Positions 35,856-44,792 of a DNA stretch of 64,000 bases are shown piece by piece; position 1 is the first letter of the stretch; every line of letters begins with the position of its first letter. The DNA comes from Streptomyces sp. SCSIO 30461. Lineage in GTDB: Bacteria > Actinomycetota > Actinomycetes > Streptomycetales > Streptomycetaceae. Position numbers and translations under genes: made by a program. The notes beneath the pieces are model-generated. The model did no database searches, was not told where the DNA came from, and saw only the letters and a program-made list of their open reading frames with translations. The stretch lies in assembly GCF_037023745.1 (NCBI RefSeq), contig NZ_CP146101.1, positions 4,208,001 through 4,272,000 of the forward strand. The letters run 5' to 3'.

Positions 35856-37220
35856 ATGGCCGAAGTCGGCAGCAATGTCACCGAGCTCTTCCGCGCGTCC
35901 ACGGCGCACAGCCCGTCGTACTTCACTCTCAGCAGGGCGGGGGCGGCAGGCCAGGGCGGGGCGGCAAACGGGCCGGGGATCACCGACTTCTGCATACCCT
36001 GCAACCCCTACTTCCCGACGCCCGCGATGTTCGAAGACCTGGGCGACCGGCTGCGGGACATCCTCACGTACTACCCGAGCAGCGCGGACACCATCACGGC
36101 TGAGCTGTGCTCGGTCCTCGGCCTCAACCCGCAGACGGTCGCCATGGGCAACGGCTCGACCGAGCTGATCACCTGGATCGACCACCTGCTGGTGCGCGAC
36201 TCGCTGGCGGTGCCGGTGCCGACGTTCGGCCGGTGGACGGACCAGCCGATGGAGACGGGCAAGCGGGTCGACATGTTCCCGCTGCCGGAGGCGAACGGGT
36301 TCGCACTCGATCCGGCGTCGTTCGTGGACTTCGTGCGCAGCCGAGGCTCCCGTACGGCGGTGATCTGCAACCCCAACAACCCGGACGGCGGTCTGCTGCC
36401 CCGGCACGCGGTGCTGGCTCTCCTCGACCAGCTCCGGGACCTGGACCTCGTCGTGGTGGACGAGTCGTTCCTGGAGTTCGCCGACGCGGAGGCGGACTCC
36501 AGCGTCGTCGCCGACGCAGTGCTGCGTCCCAACACCGTCGTGCTGCGCAGCCTCGGCAAGAACTTCGGTCTGCACGGGGTGCGTTTCGGCTATCTGGTCG
36601 CCAACCCGGGGCTGGCGGGGCGCATCCGGGCAGCGCTGCCGAAGTGGAACCTCAACTCCTTCGCGGAGACCGTGGTCTTCATGCTGAAGGAGCACCAGAT
36701 GGAGTACGGGCAGAGTCTCCGTCTCGTGCAGCGCGACCGCCAGGAGATGATCTGGCAGCTCAGCCGGCTGCCGGGGCTCACGGTCTACCCCTCGCAGGGG
36801 AACTTCGTCTACGTTCGGCTTCCCGAGGGGATCGACGGAGCGGTGCTGCGCGACCGGCTGCTGGAGGAGTACGGCGTCCTGGTGCGGGAGTGCGGAAACA
36901 AGATCGGCAGCTCCAGCCGCTATCTGCGGCTCGTGGTGCGTCCACAGGCCGATGTGCAGCGCCTGGTGGCAGGGCTCGAACGCACGATGTACGCCCCCGC
37001 CGCGCCTCAGGCGCAGCCGCAGCGGCCGATGGCGATCCCGGTACCGTCCCAGGCCCCGGTCCCGTACCAGGGCCCGGTACCGTCCCAGGCCCCGGTCCCG
37101 TACCAGGGCCCGGTGCCGGCGCAAGGACCGGGCCCGATGCCCGCGCTGGCCTTGCCGTACGACTCGGGCCCCTACGGCTCGGGCACGGCCGCCGTCGACC
37201 GATTGGTGAGCGGCGCCTGA
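35856..37220 (+). CDS. PLP aminotransferase class I/II (HisC-like) with Pro/Gln repeat tail
   Basis: The 454-residue enzyme has the class I/II aminotransferase core: MGNGSTELI, CNPNNPDGG (Asn contacting PLP), VVDESFLEFAD and the PLP lysine in LRSLGKNFGLHGVRFGYL. It would transfer an amino group between an amino acid or amino-alcohol phosphate and a keto acid. From about residue 380 an unusual low-complexity tail begins (APAAPQAQPQRP, then PVPSQAPVPYQG twice), which is not part of the fold. GGAGGA precedes the ATG. It is not in a histidine operon, so a role in histidine synthesis is not supported. A GNAT gene follows. Confidence 0.88.
   Translation: MAEVGSNVTELFRASTAHSPSYFTLSRAGAAGQGGAANGPGITDFCIPCNPYFPTPAMFEDLGDRLRDILTYYPSSADTITAELCSVLGLNPQTVAMGNGSTELITWIDHLLVRDSLAVPVPTFGRWTDQPMETGKRVDMFPLPEANGFALDPASFVDFVRSRGSRTAVICNPNNPDGGLLPRHAVLALLDQLRDLDLVVVDESFLEFADAEADSSVVADAVLRPNTVVLRSLGKNFGLHGVRFGYLVANPGLAGRIRAALPKWNLNSFAETVVFMLKEHQMEYGQSLRLVQRDRQEMIWQLSRLPGLTVYPSQGNFVYVRLPEGIDGAVLRDRLLEEYGVLVRECGNKIGSSSRYLRLVVRPQADVQRLVAGLERTMYAPAAPQAQPQRPMAIPVPSQAPVPYQGPVPSQAPVPYQGPVPAQGPGPMPALALPYDSGPYGSGTAAVDRLVSGA
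37037..37108 (+). repeat. Two exact 36-bp tandem repeats in aminotransferase tail
   Basis: The 36-bp unit beginning CCCGGTACCGTCCCAGG occurs twice in a row without mismatch and is followed by a diverged partial copy. Each unit encodes PVPSQAPVPYQG in frame, so copy number can change without breaking the gene. Confidence 0.92.
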
Positions 37221-37312
37221 CGGCCTGACGCGAACGCCTCCCCTCAGGGCTGTCCTGTACACCTCGCGAAAACGGGTTGCCCGACGGCTTGGTCCGCTGC
37301 TGAGGTGACCGG

Positions 37313-38128
37313 ATGGATCACGATGAGCTGCTGGCGCGCTACGACCGCCAGATGCGGCGGCAGGCGCCGGCCGACGGCCCCGGGGCACGGGTCGAGAGGG
37401 TCGGCGACGTCGTACGGCACATCGCCGCACCGGGCGACGGTGAAGGCGACGGCTGGAACGGGATCATCTGGTCGGACCTGGACGACTCCACGGCGGACGC
37501 GGCCATCGCCGAGCAGCTCCGATATTTCGACTCGCTCGAATGCGGGTTCGAATGGAAGGTGTACGGGCACGACCGGCCCGGCGATCTGGCGAACCGACTA
37601 CTCGCCGCCGGGTTCGAGGCAGACGACGAGGAGACCCTGCTGGTCGCCGACACACACGCGCTCGCCGCCGATACCGGTGCACCCGCCGGACTGGTGCTGC
37701 GGGAGGTGAACGACGCGGCCGGTGTCGACCTCGCGGTCCGCGTCCAGGAACAGGTCTTCGGGCGAGACGCTTCCGGGCTGCGCGGGCATCTGCTGGCGCA
37801 GCTCGCGACCCCCCGGCCCACCACGGTGGCGGTGCTGGCGATGGCGGGGGGCGAGCCGGTGGCGTCGTCACGGGTGGATCTGCCGGTGGGACGGGACTTC
37901 GCCGGACTGTACGGCGGCGGAACGCTGGCCGAGTGGCGGGGCCGCGGGGTCTACCGGGCCATGGTCCACTTCAGGGCCCGGATCGCGGCCGCCAGGGGCC
38001 ACCGCTTCCTCCAGGTGGACGCGCTGCCCACGAGCAGGCCCACTCTGCAGCGGCTGGGGTTCACCGCGCTGAGCACGACGACACCGTACGTCCACCGTCT
38101 CGGGGCGTCCGCGCAGCACAGCGGCTGA
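37313..38128 (+). CDS. GNAT-family acetyltransferase
   Basis: The 271-residue protein has a C-terminal GNAT domain: ASSRVDLPVGRDFAGLYGGGTLAEWRGRGVYRAMVHFRARIAAARG carries the acetyl-CoA pyrophosphate loop (RGRGVYRA), and SRPTLQRLGF is the typical last-helix motif. The N-terminal half (about 1-130) is a divergent domain that may be a second, inactive GNAT fold. GAGGTGACCGG precedes the ATG. It lies 92 bp after the aminotransferase, in the same direction. The substrate is unknown. Confidence 0.84.
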   Translation: MDHDELLARYDRQMRRQAPADGPGARVERVGDVVRHIAAPGDGEGDGWNGIIWSDLDDSTADAAIAEQLRYFDSLECGFEWKVYGHDRPGDLANRLLAAGFEADDEETLLVADTHALAADTGAPAGLVLREVNDAAGVDLAVRVQEQVFGRDASGLRGHLLAQLATPRPTTVAVLAMAGGEPVASSRVDLPVGRDFAGLYGGGTLAEWRGRGVYRAMVHFRARIAAARGHRFLQVDALPTSRPTLQRLGFTALSTTTPYVHRLGASAQHSG

Positions 38129-38209
38129 GACCGCCGACGGCCGAAGACCGGCATCGGCGGCGGCGCTGTCGAGGCACTCGGGGCCGGGTCGACCGGCGGT
38201 TTCCGATCG

Positions 38210-38236
38210 GCTCTTTTGCGAGGACCGCAAAAGAGC
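38210..38236. promoter_or_regulatory. 27-bp perfect dyad before XRE-cupin gene
   Basis: GCTCTTTTGCG, spacer AGGAC, CGCAAAAGAGC: perfect 11-5-11 symmetry, ending 14 bp before the start at 38251. The position fits an autoregulatory operator that overlaps the transcription start. Confidence 0.8.
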
Positions 38237-38250
38237 GCACACTGGGCCGC

Positions 38251-38838
38251 ATGGACACCGAACTGGAGCAGATCATCGACGGCATCGGGCCGCGGTTGCG
38301 TACGCTGCGCAGGGACCGGGGACTCACGCTGGAAGCGGTGGCGGCCACGACCGGCATCTCGGTGAGCACCCTGTCCCGTCTCGAATCAGGCATCCGGCGT
38401 CCGACCTTGGACCTGCTCATCCCGCTGGCACGGGCACACCGTGTCGCGCTCGACCAACTGGTGGCCGCACCGGCCACCGGTGACCCTCGGGTTCATCTGA
38501 CGCCGGTGCGCAGGCACGACGGCAGCGTCATCGTGCCCCTGACCCAGTACCCGGGCCGGGTACAGGTGTTCAAGCAGGTACTGGCTCCGGGCAACCGGAA
38601 ACCGAAGCCGGTGACCCACGAAGGCTATGAATGGCTCTACGTCCTCGCGGGCGAACTGCACCTCCTCATCGGGGATCGCGAGTCCACGCTCCGCCCCGGC
38701 GAAGCCGCCGAGTTCGACACCAGGGAACCGCACTGGTTCGGCCCGGCGAACGACTCCGCCGTGGAAATCCTGCATCTGTTCGGACCACGCGGCGACCAGG
38801 CCGTCATCCGCGCCGACGCCTCTGCCCACGGTCCCTGA
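38251..38838 (+). CDS. XRE-family regulator with C-terminal cupin domain
   Basis: The 195-residue protein has an HTH of the XRE type (GPRLRTLRRDRGLTLEAVAATTGISVSTLSRLESGIRRPTLDLLIPLA, about 12-60) and a cupin_2 domain at about 100-185 (HEGYEWLYVLAGELHLLIGD, then LRPGEAAEFDTREPHWFG), with His and Glu in metal-binding-like positions. These proteins sense a small molecule in the cupin barrel. The ATG at 38251 is preferred; the long in-frame upstream reading overlaps the GNAT gene. The perfect dyad immediately upstream suggests strong autoregulation. Confidence 0.9.
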   Translation: MDTELEQIIDGIGPRLRTLRRDRGLTLEAVAATTGISVSTLSRLESGIRRPTLDLLIPLARAHRVALDQLVAAPATGDPRVHLTPVRRHDGSVIVPLTQYPGRVQVFKQVLAPGNRKPKPVTHEGYEWLYVLAGELHLLIGDRESTLRPGEAAEFDTREPHWFGPANDSAVEILHLFGPRGDQAVIRADASAHGP

Positions 38839-38846
38839 CCGCCGGC

Positions 38847-38863
38847 GCCGCCGTTCAGGCGGC
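38847..38863. terminator. Short hairpin between convergent genes
   Basis: GCCGCC, loop GTTCA, GGCGGC, between the XRE-cupin and lysR stops. A short stem; weak support. Confidence 0.4.
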
Positions 38864-38906
38864 ATCACCCGTCGGACGCGACACAACGGTCGGACCGGTC
38901 GGAGGC

Positions 38907-39821
38907 TCAGTCCGTGGACAGTCCGGCGGCGGCACGCGCCAGGGCCTGGAGGACCGTGCTGAGCAACGGATGCGTCTCGGCTCCGCGGCGCACCGCCGCG
39001 AAGACCCGCCGGGTGGCTGCCGGGCCTGCCACAGGCAGGACGACGGTGTCCTTCAGCTCCATGCCGCGCAGAGCGGACCGCGGCACGAGGGCCACGCCCG
39101 CGCCCACGCCCGCAAGTGCGACCACGGCGCGGAAGTCGTCGGACGTGTGCGTCAGCCTGGGTGCGAAACCGGCAAGCTCGCAGGCGCGGAGCATCACGTC
39201 GTGGCACGGGTTTCCCGGGTACTGGCCGATCCAGTCACTGTCCGCCAGATCGGCGAGCCGCACGCGCGGAGTGTCGGCCAGCGGGTGGCCGCAGTGCAGC
39301 ACGGCGTCGAAGGGCTCGGCGTAGAGCGGGACACGGGCGAGTCGCCGGTCGCTCTCGCGGGGTGCTCCGCGGTACTCGACCGCGAGCGCGAGATCGGCCT
39401 CGCCGTCGAGCACCATGGGCAGGCTGGCGTCGCCCTCGGCGTCCCTGACCCTGACCCGGATGCCGGGGTGCTCGTCGGCGAGCCGCCCGATCGCGGGGGC
39501 GAGCACCTCGGCGATGCCGGTGGCGAAGGAGGCGACGGTGACCTCTCCGACGGCGCCGCCCTCGTACGCCGCCAGCTCCGCCTCGGCCCGTTCGAGCTGG
39601 GCGAGCACGGTGTGGGCGTGGCCGAGCAGGATCTCGCCCGCGGCGGTGAGCCGGACCCCCCGTCCGCTGCGGATGAGCAGCGTGTGGCCGCTCTCCTGCT
39701 CCAGCGCGGTGAGCTGTTGGGAGACGGCCGATGGAGTCAGATAGAGCGCTGCGGCAGCGGCGGTCACCGTGCGGTGGTCCGCCACTGCGCGCAGAATGCG
39801 GAGCCTGCGCGGGTCGATCAC
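38907..39821 (-). CDS. LysR-family regulator
   Basis: The 304-residue protein has an N-terminal winged HTH ([53 protein letters not shown]) and a C-terminal periplasmic-binding-type effector domain. Its ATG overlaps the kbl stop by four bases (ATGA), so it is the last gene of the tdh-kbl-lysR operon and is made together with the threonine-degrading enzymes. LysR regulators are usually divergent from their targets; this co-directional coupling suggests control of its own operon or of a linked pathway. The effector may be threonine or a derivative, but this is inference. Confidence 0.9.
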   Translation of the reverse strand: MIDPRRLRILRAVADHRTVTAAAAALYLTPSAVSQQLTALEQESGHTLLIRSGRGVRLTAAGEILLGHAHTVLAQLERAEAELAAYEGGAVGEVTVASFATGIAEVLAPAIGRLADEHPGIRVRVRDAEGDASLPMVLDGEADLALAVEYRGAPRESDRRLARVPLYAEPFDAVLHCGHPLADTPRVRLADLADSDWIGQYPGNPCHDVMLRACELAGFAPRLTHTSDDFRAVVALAGVGAGVALVPRSALRGMELKDTVVLPVAGPAATRRVFAAVRRGAETHPLLSTVLQALARAAAGLSTD

Positions 39822-41017
39822 CCAGCCATTGTCGCTCGCGCGTCGACGAAGGCGGCAACCGCCCGCTCCACGTCCTCGGTGGAGTGCGCGGCGGACAGCT
39901 GGACGCGGATGCGTGCCTGGCCCATCGGCACCACCGGGTAGGAGAAGCCGATCACGTACACCCCCCGCTCCAGGAGCAGCTCGGCCATACGGCCGGCCTC
40001 AGCCGCGTCGCCGATCATGACCGGGGCGATCGGGTGGTCTCCCGGCAGGATCTCGAAGCCCGCCTCGGACATCTTCGAGCGGAACAGCGCGGTGTTCGCG
40101 GCAAGCTTCTCGCGCAGGTCACCGGCCGATTCGAGCAGGTCGAGCACCTTGAGGGAGGCGGCGGCGATGACCGGGGCCAGGGAGTTGGAGAACAGGTACG
40201 GCCGGGAGCGCTGGCGCAGCAGTTCCACGATCTCGGCACGGGCCGCGACATAGCCGCCGGACGCACCGCCGAGGGCCTTGCCGAGGGTGCCGGTGATGAT
40301 GTCGATCCGGTCCATCACGCCGTGCAGCTCGGGCGTACCCCGGCCGCCGGGGCCGACGAAGCCGACGGCGTGCGAGTCGTCCACCATCACCATGGCGTCG
40401 TAGCGGTCGGCGAGGTCGCAGATCTCGCTCAGCGGGGCGACGTAGCCGTCCATCGAGAACACACCGTCGGTGACGATCAGCTTGCGACGCGCACCACTCG
40501 CGGACGCCTCCTTCAGCCTGGCCTCCAGTTCGGCCATGTCGCGGTTGGCATAGCGGTAGCGGGCGGCCTTCGACAGGCGGATGCCGTCGATGATGCTGGC
40601 GTGATTGAGGGCGTCGGAGATGACCGCGTCCTCGCCGCCCAGCAGGGTCTCGAAGACGCCTCCGTTGGCATCGAAGCAGGAGGAGTAGAGGATCGTGTCC
40701 TCCTGGCCCAGGAAGGCCGACAGCCTGCGCTCCAGCTCCTTGTGCACCTCCTGGGTGCCGCAGATGAAGCGGACGGAGGCCATTCCGTAGCCCCAGCGGT
40801 CCAGGGCCTCCTTGCCCGCGGCGATGATCTCGGGGTGGTCGGCGAGCCCGAGGTAGTTGTTGGCGCAGAAGTTCAGCACCTCACCGGGGGCGCCACCCGC
40901 GGTGACGGCCACGGACGCCGACTGGGGCGTACCGATGACGCGCTCGGGCTTGTGCAGCCCGGCGGCGCGGATCTCGTCGAGGGTGGCGCGGAGGTCGTCG
41001 CGTACGGACGCGTACAT
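39818..41017 (-). CDS. kbl: Glycine C-acetyltransferase (2-amino-3-ketobutyrate CoA ligase)
   Basis: The 399-residue alpha-oxoamine synthase converts 2-amino-3-ketobutyrate and CoA to glycine and acetyl-CoA. Signatures: [71 protein letters not shown] and the PLP lysine in [15 protein letters not shown]. The start at MYASVRDDL (41017) has AGGAG in front; an in-frame start at 41071 would add an unrelated leader. It follows tdh after about 90 bp and precedes lysR with an ATGA overlap, completing a threonine-to-glycine pathway. Confidence 0.96.
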   Translation of the reverse strand: MYASVRDDLRATLDEIRAAGLHKPERVIGTPQSASVAVTAGGAPGEVLNFCANNYLGLADHPEIIAAGKEALDRWGYGMASVRFICGTQEVHKELERRLSAFLGQEDTILYSSCFDANGGVFETLLGGEDAVISDALNHASIIDGIRLSKAARYRYANRDMAELEARLKEASASGARRKLIVTDGVFSMDGYVAPLSEICDLADRYDAMVMVDDSHAVGFVGPGGRGTPELHGVMDRIDIITGTLGKALGGASGGYVAARAEIVELLRQRSRPYLFSNSLAPVIAAASLKVLDLLESAGDLREKLAANTALFRSKMSEAGFEILPGDHPIAPVMIGDAAEAGRMAELLLERGVYVIGFSYPVVPMGQARIRVQLSAAHSTEDVERAVAAFVDARATMAG

Positions 41018-41106
41018 GTGTGGGTCTCCTGTGGGCGGTGCTGTGTGGTCGCTGCGGAAGGGTGCCGGCACCTGGCGGGTGAGCGGAACCGGGGTGACTC
41101 CGTGTA

Positions 41107-42135
41107 TCAGGCGGTCCAGTCGAGGATGATCTTGCCGCTACGGGCGGTGGCCGCCTCGTCGAAGGCCGCCTCGAAGTCCTGGAACCCGTACTTGCCCGTG
41201 ATCACGGGGCTGAGGTCGAGTCCGCCCTCCAGGAGCACCGTCATCGCGTACCAGGTCTCGAACATCTCTCGGCCGTAGATCCCCTTGATGGTGATCATCG
41301 AGGTGACGATCTTGGACCAGTCGACGGGGAACTCCTGCGCGGGAAGCCCCAGCATCGCGATCCGGCCGCCGTGGGTCATGTTGTCGATCATGTCGCGGAC
41401 CGCCTCGGGGCGGCCGGACATCTCCAGACCGACGTCGAAGCCCTCCTTCAGCCCCAGGGTGCGCTGGGCCTCGGCGATGTCGGACTCGGCGACATTGACC
41501 GCCAGAGTGGCGCCGACCTTGCGGGCCAGTGCGAGGCGCGGCTCGCTCACGTCCGTGATCACGACATTGCGGGCGCCGGCGTGGCGGGCGACCGCCGCCG
41601 CCATGACGCCGATCGGGCCCGCTCCGGTGATCAGGACGTCCTCTCCGACCAGGGGGAAGGAGAGCGCGGTGTGCACGGCGTTGCCGAACGGGTCGAAGAT
41701 CGCGGCGATGTCCGGGTCGACCTGGGTGCGGTGCACCCAGACGTTGGACGCGGGCAGGGACACGTACTCGGCGAACGCTCCGTCGCGTCCGACGCCGAGC
41801 CCGACCGTGCTGCGGCACAGGTGGCGCCGGCCCGCGAGGCAGTTGCGGCACTTTCCGCAGACCAGGTGGCCCTCGCCGCTGACAAGGTCGCCCACGGCGA
41901 TGTCCTGCACATCGGAGCCGATGGCCGCGATCTCGCCCACGAACTCGTGTCCGACGACAAGTGGGGTGGTGATCGTCTGCTGGGCCCAGCCGTCCCAGGA
42001 GCGGATGTGGAGGTCGGTACCGCAGATGCCGGTGCGGAGCACCTTGATCAGCACATCGCCGGGGCCGTATTCCGGCTCGGGTACGTCCATGAGCCACAGC
42101 CCGGGCTCGGCGTGCTGCTTGACGAGTGCCTTCAT
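41107..42135 (-). CDS. tdh: L-threonine 3-dehydrogenase
   Basis: The 342-residue zinc-dependent MDR enzyme oxidises threonine to 2-amino-3-ketobutyrate with NAD+. It shows catalytic-zinc ligands in GICGTDLH and GHEFVGE, a structural-zinc loop [15 protein letters not shown], the Rossmann motif [19 protein letters not shown], and the threonine dehydrogenase segment [22 protein letters not shown]. Its product is the substrate of Kbl, encoded next. First gene of the operon. The region upstream has a GAAGATCTTC palindrome at 42274-42283. Confidence 0.96.
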   Translation of the reverse strand: MKALVKQHAEPGLWLMDVPEPEYGPGDVLIKVLRTGICGTDLHIRSWDGWAQQTITTPLVVGHEFVGEIAAIGSDVQDIAVGDLVSGEGHLVCGKCRNCLAGRRHLCRSTVGLGVGRDGAFAEYVSLPASNVWVHRTQVDPDIAAIFDPFGNAVHTALSFPLVGEDVLITGAGPIGVMAAAVARHAGARNVVITDVSEPRLALARKVGATLAVNVAESDIAEAQRTLGLKEGFDVGLEMSGRPEAVRDMIDNMTHGGRIAMLGLPAQEFPVDWSKIVTSMITIKGIYGREMFETWYAMTVLLEGGLDLSPVITGKYGFQDFEAAFDEAATARSGKIILDWTA

Positions 42136-42347
42136 GGTGCGGCTCCAGGCATTGCGGGGGACTGCCGGCCGGGCACGATGCGCGGATCGTGCCGGTCGTC
42201 CGGTCAGGAACGCGCACCAATCTGCCGACCCTGAACCGCCCAGTCCATCGAGGATTTCTTAAGCGGGTCCACAGAAGATCTTCATACGCACCGCGTCAGG
42301 TCGCTCGCCGGGTCGCCGATGCCGGTCCAACTCCGCTGTGGGGAACG
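42136..42347. other. Promoter region upstream of tdh
   Basis: About 210 bp without a gene. It contains a perfect 10-bp palindrome GAAGATCTTC at 42274-42283 and a locally AT-richer stretch (GGATTTCTTAAG at about 42252-42263). These may hold the tdh promoter and a regulator site. Confidence 0.4.
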
Positions 42348-42375
42348 GCCCCTGGGCACTCCGCCGGCCAGGGGC
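42348..42375. terminator. Hairpin terminator after the hydrolase gene
   Basis: GCCCCTGG, a 12-base loop, CCAGGGGC, located 85 bp beyond the stop of the minus-strand hydrolase and before the tdh promoter region. Confidence 0.55.
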
Positions 42376-42459
42376 TCGCCGGCGGGGCCGACGACGTCGC
42401 AGCGCTCCGGGCACCGTACTCCGTGCGGGTGGCGCGCGGCACGGGGCGGAGCGGCCCCG

Positions 42460-43311
42460 TCAAGGCTCGGGGTCGTCCAGGAAGGCGCCGACCGTACGGC
42501 GGAACGCCTCGGGGTCGTCCATCCAGGGGTAGTGCCCCGCACCCGGCTGGGCGACCGTCCTGGCATGCGGGAACAGCGCGGCGAACTCGGCCGCCCGCGC
42601 GGGTGTGGGTCCGCCGTCGTACTGGCCCGCGAGCACAAGGACAGGCGCGTCGAGCGCACCGAGGGCGCGGACGGTGGCGGCCGGGTCGAAGGCGCCGTCC
42701 GCGTAGTAGACGCCTCGGGCCTGGTGGTTCGACTGGTGGGCGTCGGCCGCGGCGTGCGCCTGGGCGGCGTCGTCCCAGCGCCCGTACATGAACGGCACGA
42801 TGTCCGACCACAGGTCGTCCAGCGCGCCACCGCCCAGGAAGGCCTCCCACGCCGCGCGCCCGGACTCGTACCACGGCTCGTCCGCGCGCAGGGCGATGGC
42901 ATCGCGCCAGTCCTGCTCGGTGGCCTCGACGCCGACGGCACGGGTGCCGGGTGTGACGAGGGTCAGGGTACGTACTCGCAGCGGGTGGGCGGCTGCGTAC
43001 AGCACTGCGAGGTTGCCGGACGCGGAGTGCCCGAGGATGTCCATACGGTCCAGGCGCAGGTGCTCGCGCAGTGCCTCGACGTCGTCGACGAGCCGGTCGC
43101 AGCGGTACGACTCCGGGTCGGACGGCAGAGCCGAGTCGCCTGTGCCGCGCAGGTCCAGCCGGACGAGGCGGCGATGGACGCTGAGCCCTCCGAGGTCGCC
43201 GAGGTAGGCGGAGGCCCGCATCGGACCGCCGGGCAGGCAGATCAGCGGCTCGCCCGCCCCTTCGAGGTGGTAGGCGAGCGCGGTCCCGTCGTATGCACTG
43301 AACACCGGCAT
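42460..43311 (-). CDS. Alpha/beta hydrolase (proline iminopeptidase-like)
   Basis: The 283-residue hydrolase has the oxyanion region LICLPGGPMRASAYL, RLDLRGTGDSALP, the nucleophile elbow LGHSASGN with Ser, an acid in VLVLAGQYDGGPTPA and catalytic His in PGAGHYPW. It resembles the proline iminopeptidase/tricorn-interacting-factor group, but substrate use is unknown. It starts at ATG 43311, divergent from paaK at 43473. The 161-bp gap between holds a strong 18-bp dyad. Confidence 0.87.
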   Translation of the reverse strand: MPVFSAYDGTALAYHLEGAGEPLICLPGGPMRASAYLGDLGGLSVHRRLVRLDLRGTGDSALPSDPESYRCDRLVDDVEALREHLRLDRMDILGHSASGNLAVLYAAAHPLRVRTLTLVTPGTRAVGVEATEQDWRDAIALRADEPWYESGRAAWEAFLGGGALDDLWSDIVPFMYGRWDDAAQAHAAADAHQSNHQARGVYYADGAFDPAATVRALGALDAPVLVLAGQYDGGPTPARAAEFAALFPHARTVAQPGAGHYPWMDDPEAFRRTVGAFLDDPEP

Positions 43312-43409
43312 AACGCGATCCTCGCCGGGGCTCCGCGATCACGCCAGTGCAGGCGCCCGCGGAGTCTTGACGCCCGGCCGGGTGCCTGGATTACTGATTC
43401 CGAACCGCG

Positions 43410-43427
43410 CGACCGAATGATCGGTCG
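43410..43427. promoter_or_regulatory. 18-bp perfect dyad upstream of paaK
   Basis: CGACCGA ATGA TCGGTCG. The core ACCG N6 CGGT matches the outline of the PaaR-type TetR operator described for corynebacterial phenylacetate genes. It lies 45 bp upstream of the paaK start, in the gap shared with the divergent hydrolase. Confidence 0.65.
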
Positions 43428-43472
43428 ACCGTTTGGCCCATCACCTGCCAGCTGGACACGGGAGTCTTCCGG

Positions 43473-44792
43473 ATGACCGACCCGACGCGCACGACGCGGC
43501 CCGCCACGGATCTGCTGGACGCAGGAGAGCGGCTGAGCCGCGAGGAGCTGCGGACACTCCAGGTGGAGCGGCTGCGGGCGACCCTGCGTCACGCGTACGA
43601 GAACGTCGGGTTCTATCGCGAGGCGTTCGACAAGGCCGGGCTACGGCCCGATGACTGCCGCTCCCTGGAGGACCTGGCCCGTTTCCCGTTCACCACCAAG
43701 GCCGACCTGCGGGACCACTACCCGTTCGGGATGTTCGCGGTCGAGCCGTCGCGGGTGCGGCGCGTGCACGCCTCCAGCGGTACGACCGGGCGCCCCACCG
43801 TGGTGGGCTACACCGACCGCGACCTCGGCACCTGGGCGGACGTGGTGGCCCGCTCGATCCGCGCGGCGGGCGGGCGCCCCGGGCACAAGGTCCACGTGGC
43901 CTACGGGTACGGGCTGTTCACCGGCGGGCTCGGCGCGCACTACGGCGCCGAGCGGCTCGGCTGCACGGTCATCCCCGCATCAGGTGGCATGACGGCCCGA
44001 CAGGTCCAGCTGATCCAGGACTTCCGGCCCGAGATCATCATGGTGACGCCTTCGTACATGCTCACTCTGCTGGACGAGTTCGAGCGGCAGGGAGTCGATC
44101 CCCGCGCTACCTCGCTCAGGGTCGGGATACTCGGCGCGGAGCCGTGGACCGAGGAGATGCGGCGGGAGATCGAGAGTCGGTTCGCCATCGACGCCGTGGA
44201 CATCTACGGACTCTCCGAAGTGATCGGGCCTGGCGTGGCCCAGGAGTGCGTAGAGACCAAGGACGGACTGCACATCTGGGAGGACCACTTCTATCCGGAG
44301 GTCGTGGACCCGTTCACGGGAGAGGTGCTGCCGGACGGCGATGAGGGCGAACTGGTGTTCACATCGCTCACCAAGGAGGCGATGCCGGTGATCCGCTACC
44401 GGACCAGGGACCTGACCCGGCTGCTGCCGGGGACGGCGCGGGTGTTCCGGCGGATGGAGAAGGTGACCGGGCGCAGCGACGACATGATCATCCTTCGCGG
44501 CGTGAACCTCTTCCCCACCCAGATCGAGGAGATCGTGCTGCGAACGCCGGGTGTCGCCCCGCACTTCCAGCTGCGGCTGGCCAAGGAGGGCAGGATGGAC
44601 GCCCTGACCGTGAGGACCGAGGCCCGGACCGACGCGTCGCCCGAGCAGCGGAGGGCCGCGGCCGAACTGATCGCGGCGGCGGTGAAGGACACGATCGGGG
44701 TCTCGGTGGCGGTGGAGGTGGTCGAACCGGAGACCCTGGAGCGCTCGGTCGGCAAGATCAAACGGATCGTGGACCTCCGGCAGGACGGCTGA
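43473..44792 (+). CDS. paaK: Phenylacetate-CoA ligase
   Basis: The 439-residue enzyme makes phenylacetyl-CoA from phenylacetate, ATP and CoA. PaaK hallmarks: VERLRATLRHAYENVGFYREAFD near the start, HASSGTTGRPTVVGYT (P-loop-like, about 101-116), YGYGLFTGGLGAHYGAERLG, DIYGLSEVIGPGVAQEC and GRSDDMIILRGVNLFPTQIE, ending SVGKIKRIVD with the catalytic Lys. No paaABCDE epoxidase genes are next to it, so the rest of the pathway must lie elsewhere or the enzyme acts on another aryl acid. The palindrome upstream suggests TetR-type control. Confidence 0.93.
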   Translation: MTDPTRTTRPATDLLDAGERLSREELRTLQVERLRATLRHAYENVGFYREAFDKAGLRPDDCRSLEDLARFPFTTKADLRDHYPFGMFAVEPSRVRRVHASSGTTGRPTVVGYTDRDLGTWADVVARSIRAAGGRPGHKVHVAYGYGLFTGGLGAHYGAERLGCTVIPASGGMTARQVQLIQDFRPEIIMVTPSYMLTLLDEFERQGVDPRATSLRVGILGAEPWTEEMRREIESRFAIDAVDIYGLSEVIGPGVAQECVETKDGLHIWEDHFYPEVVDPFTGEVLPDGDEGELVFTSLTKEAMPVIRYRTRDLTRLLPGTARVFRRMEKVTGRSDDMIILRGVNLFPTQIEEIVLRTPGVAPHFQLRLAKEGRMDALTVRTEARTDASPEQRRAAAELIAAAVKDTIGVSVAVEVVEPETLERSVGKIKRIVDLRQDG

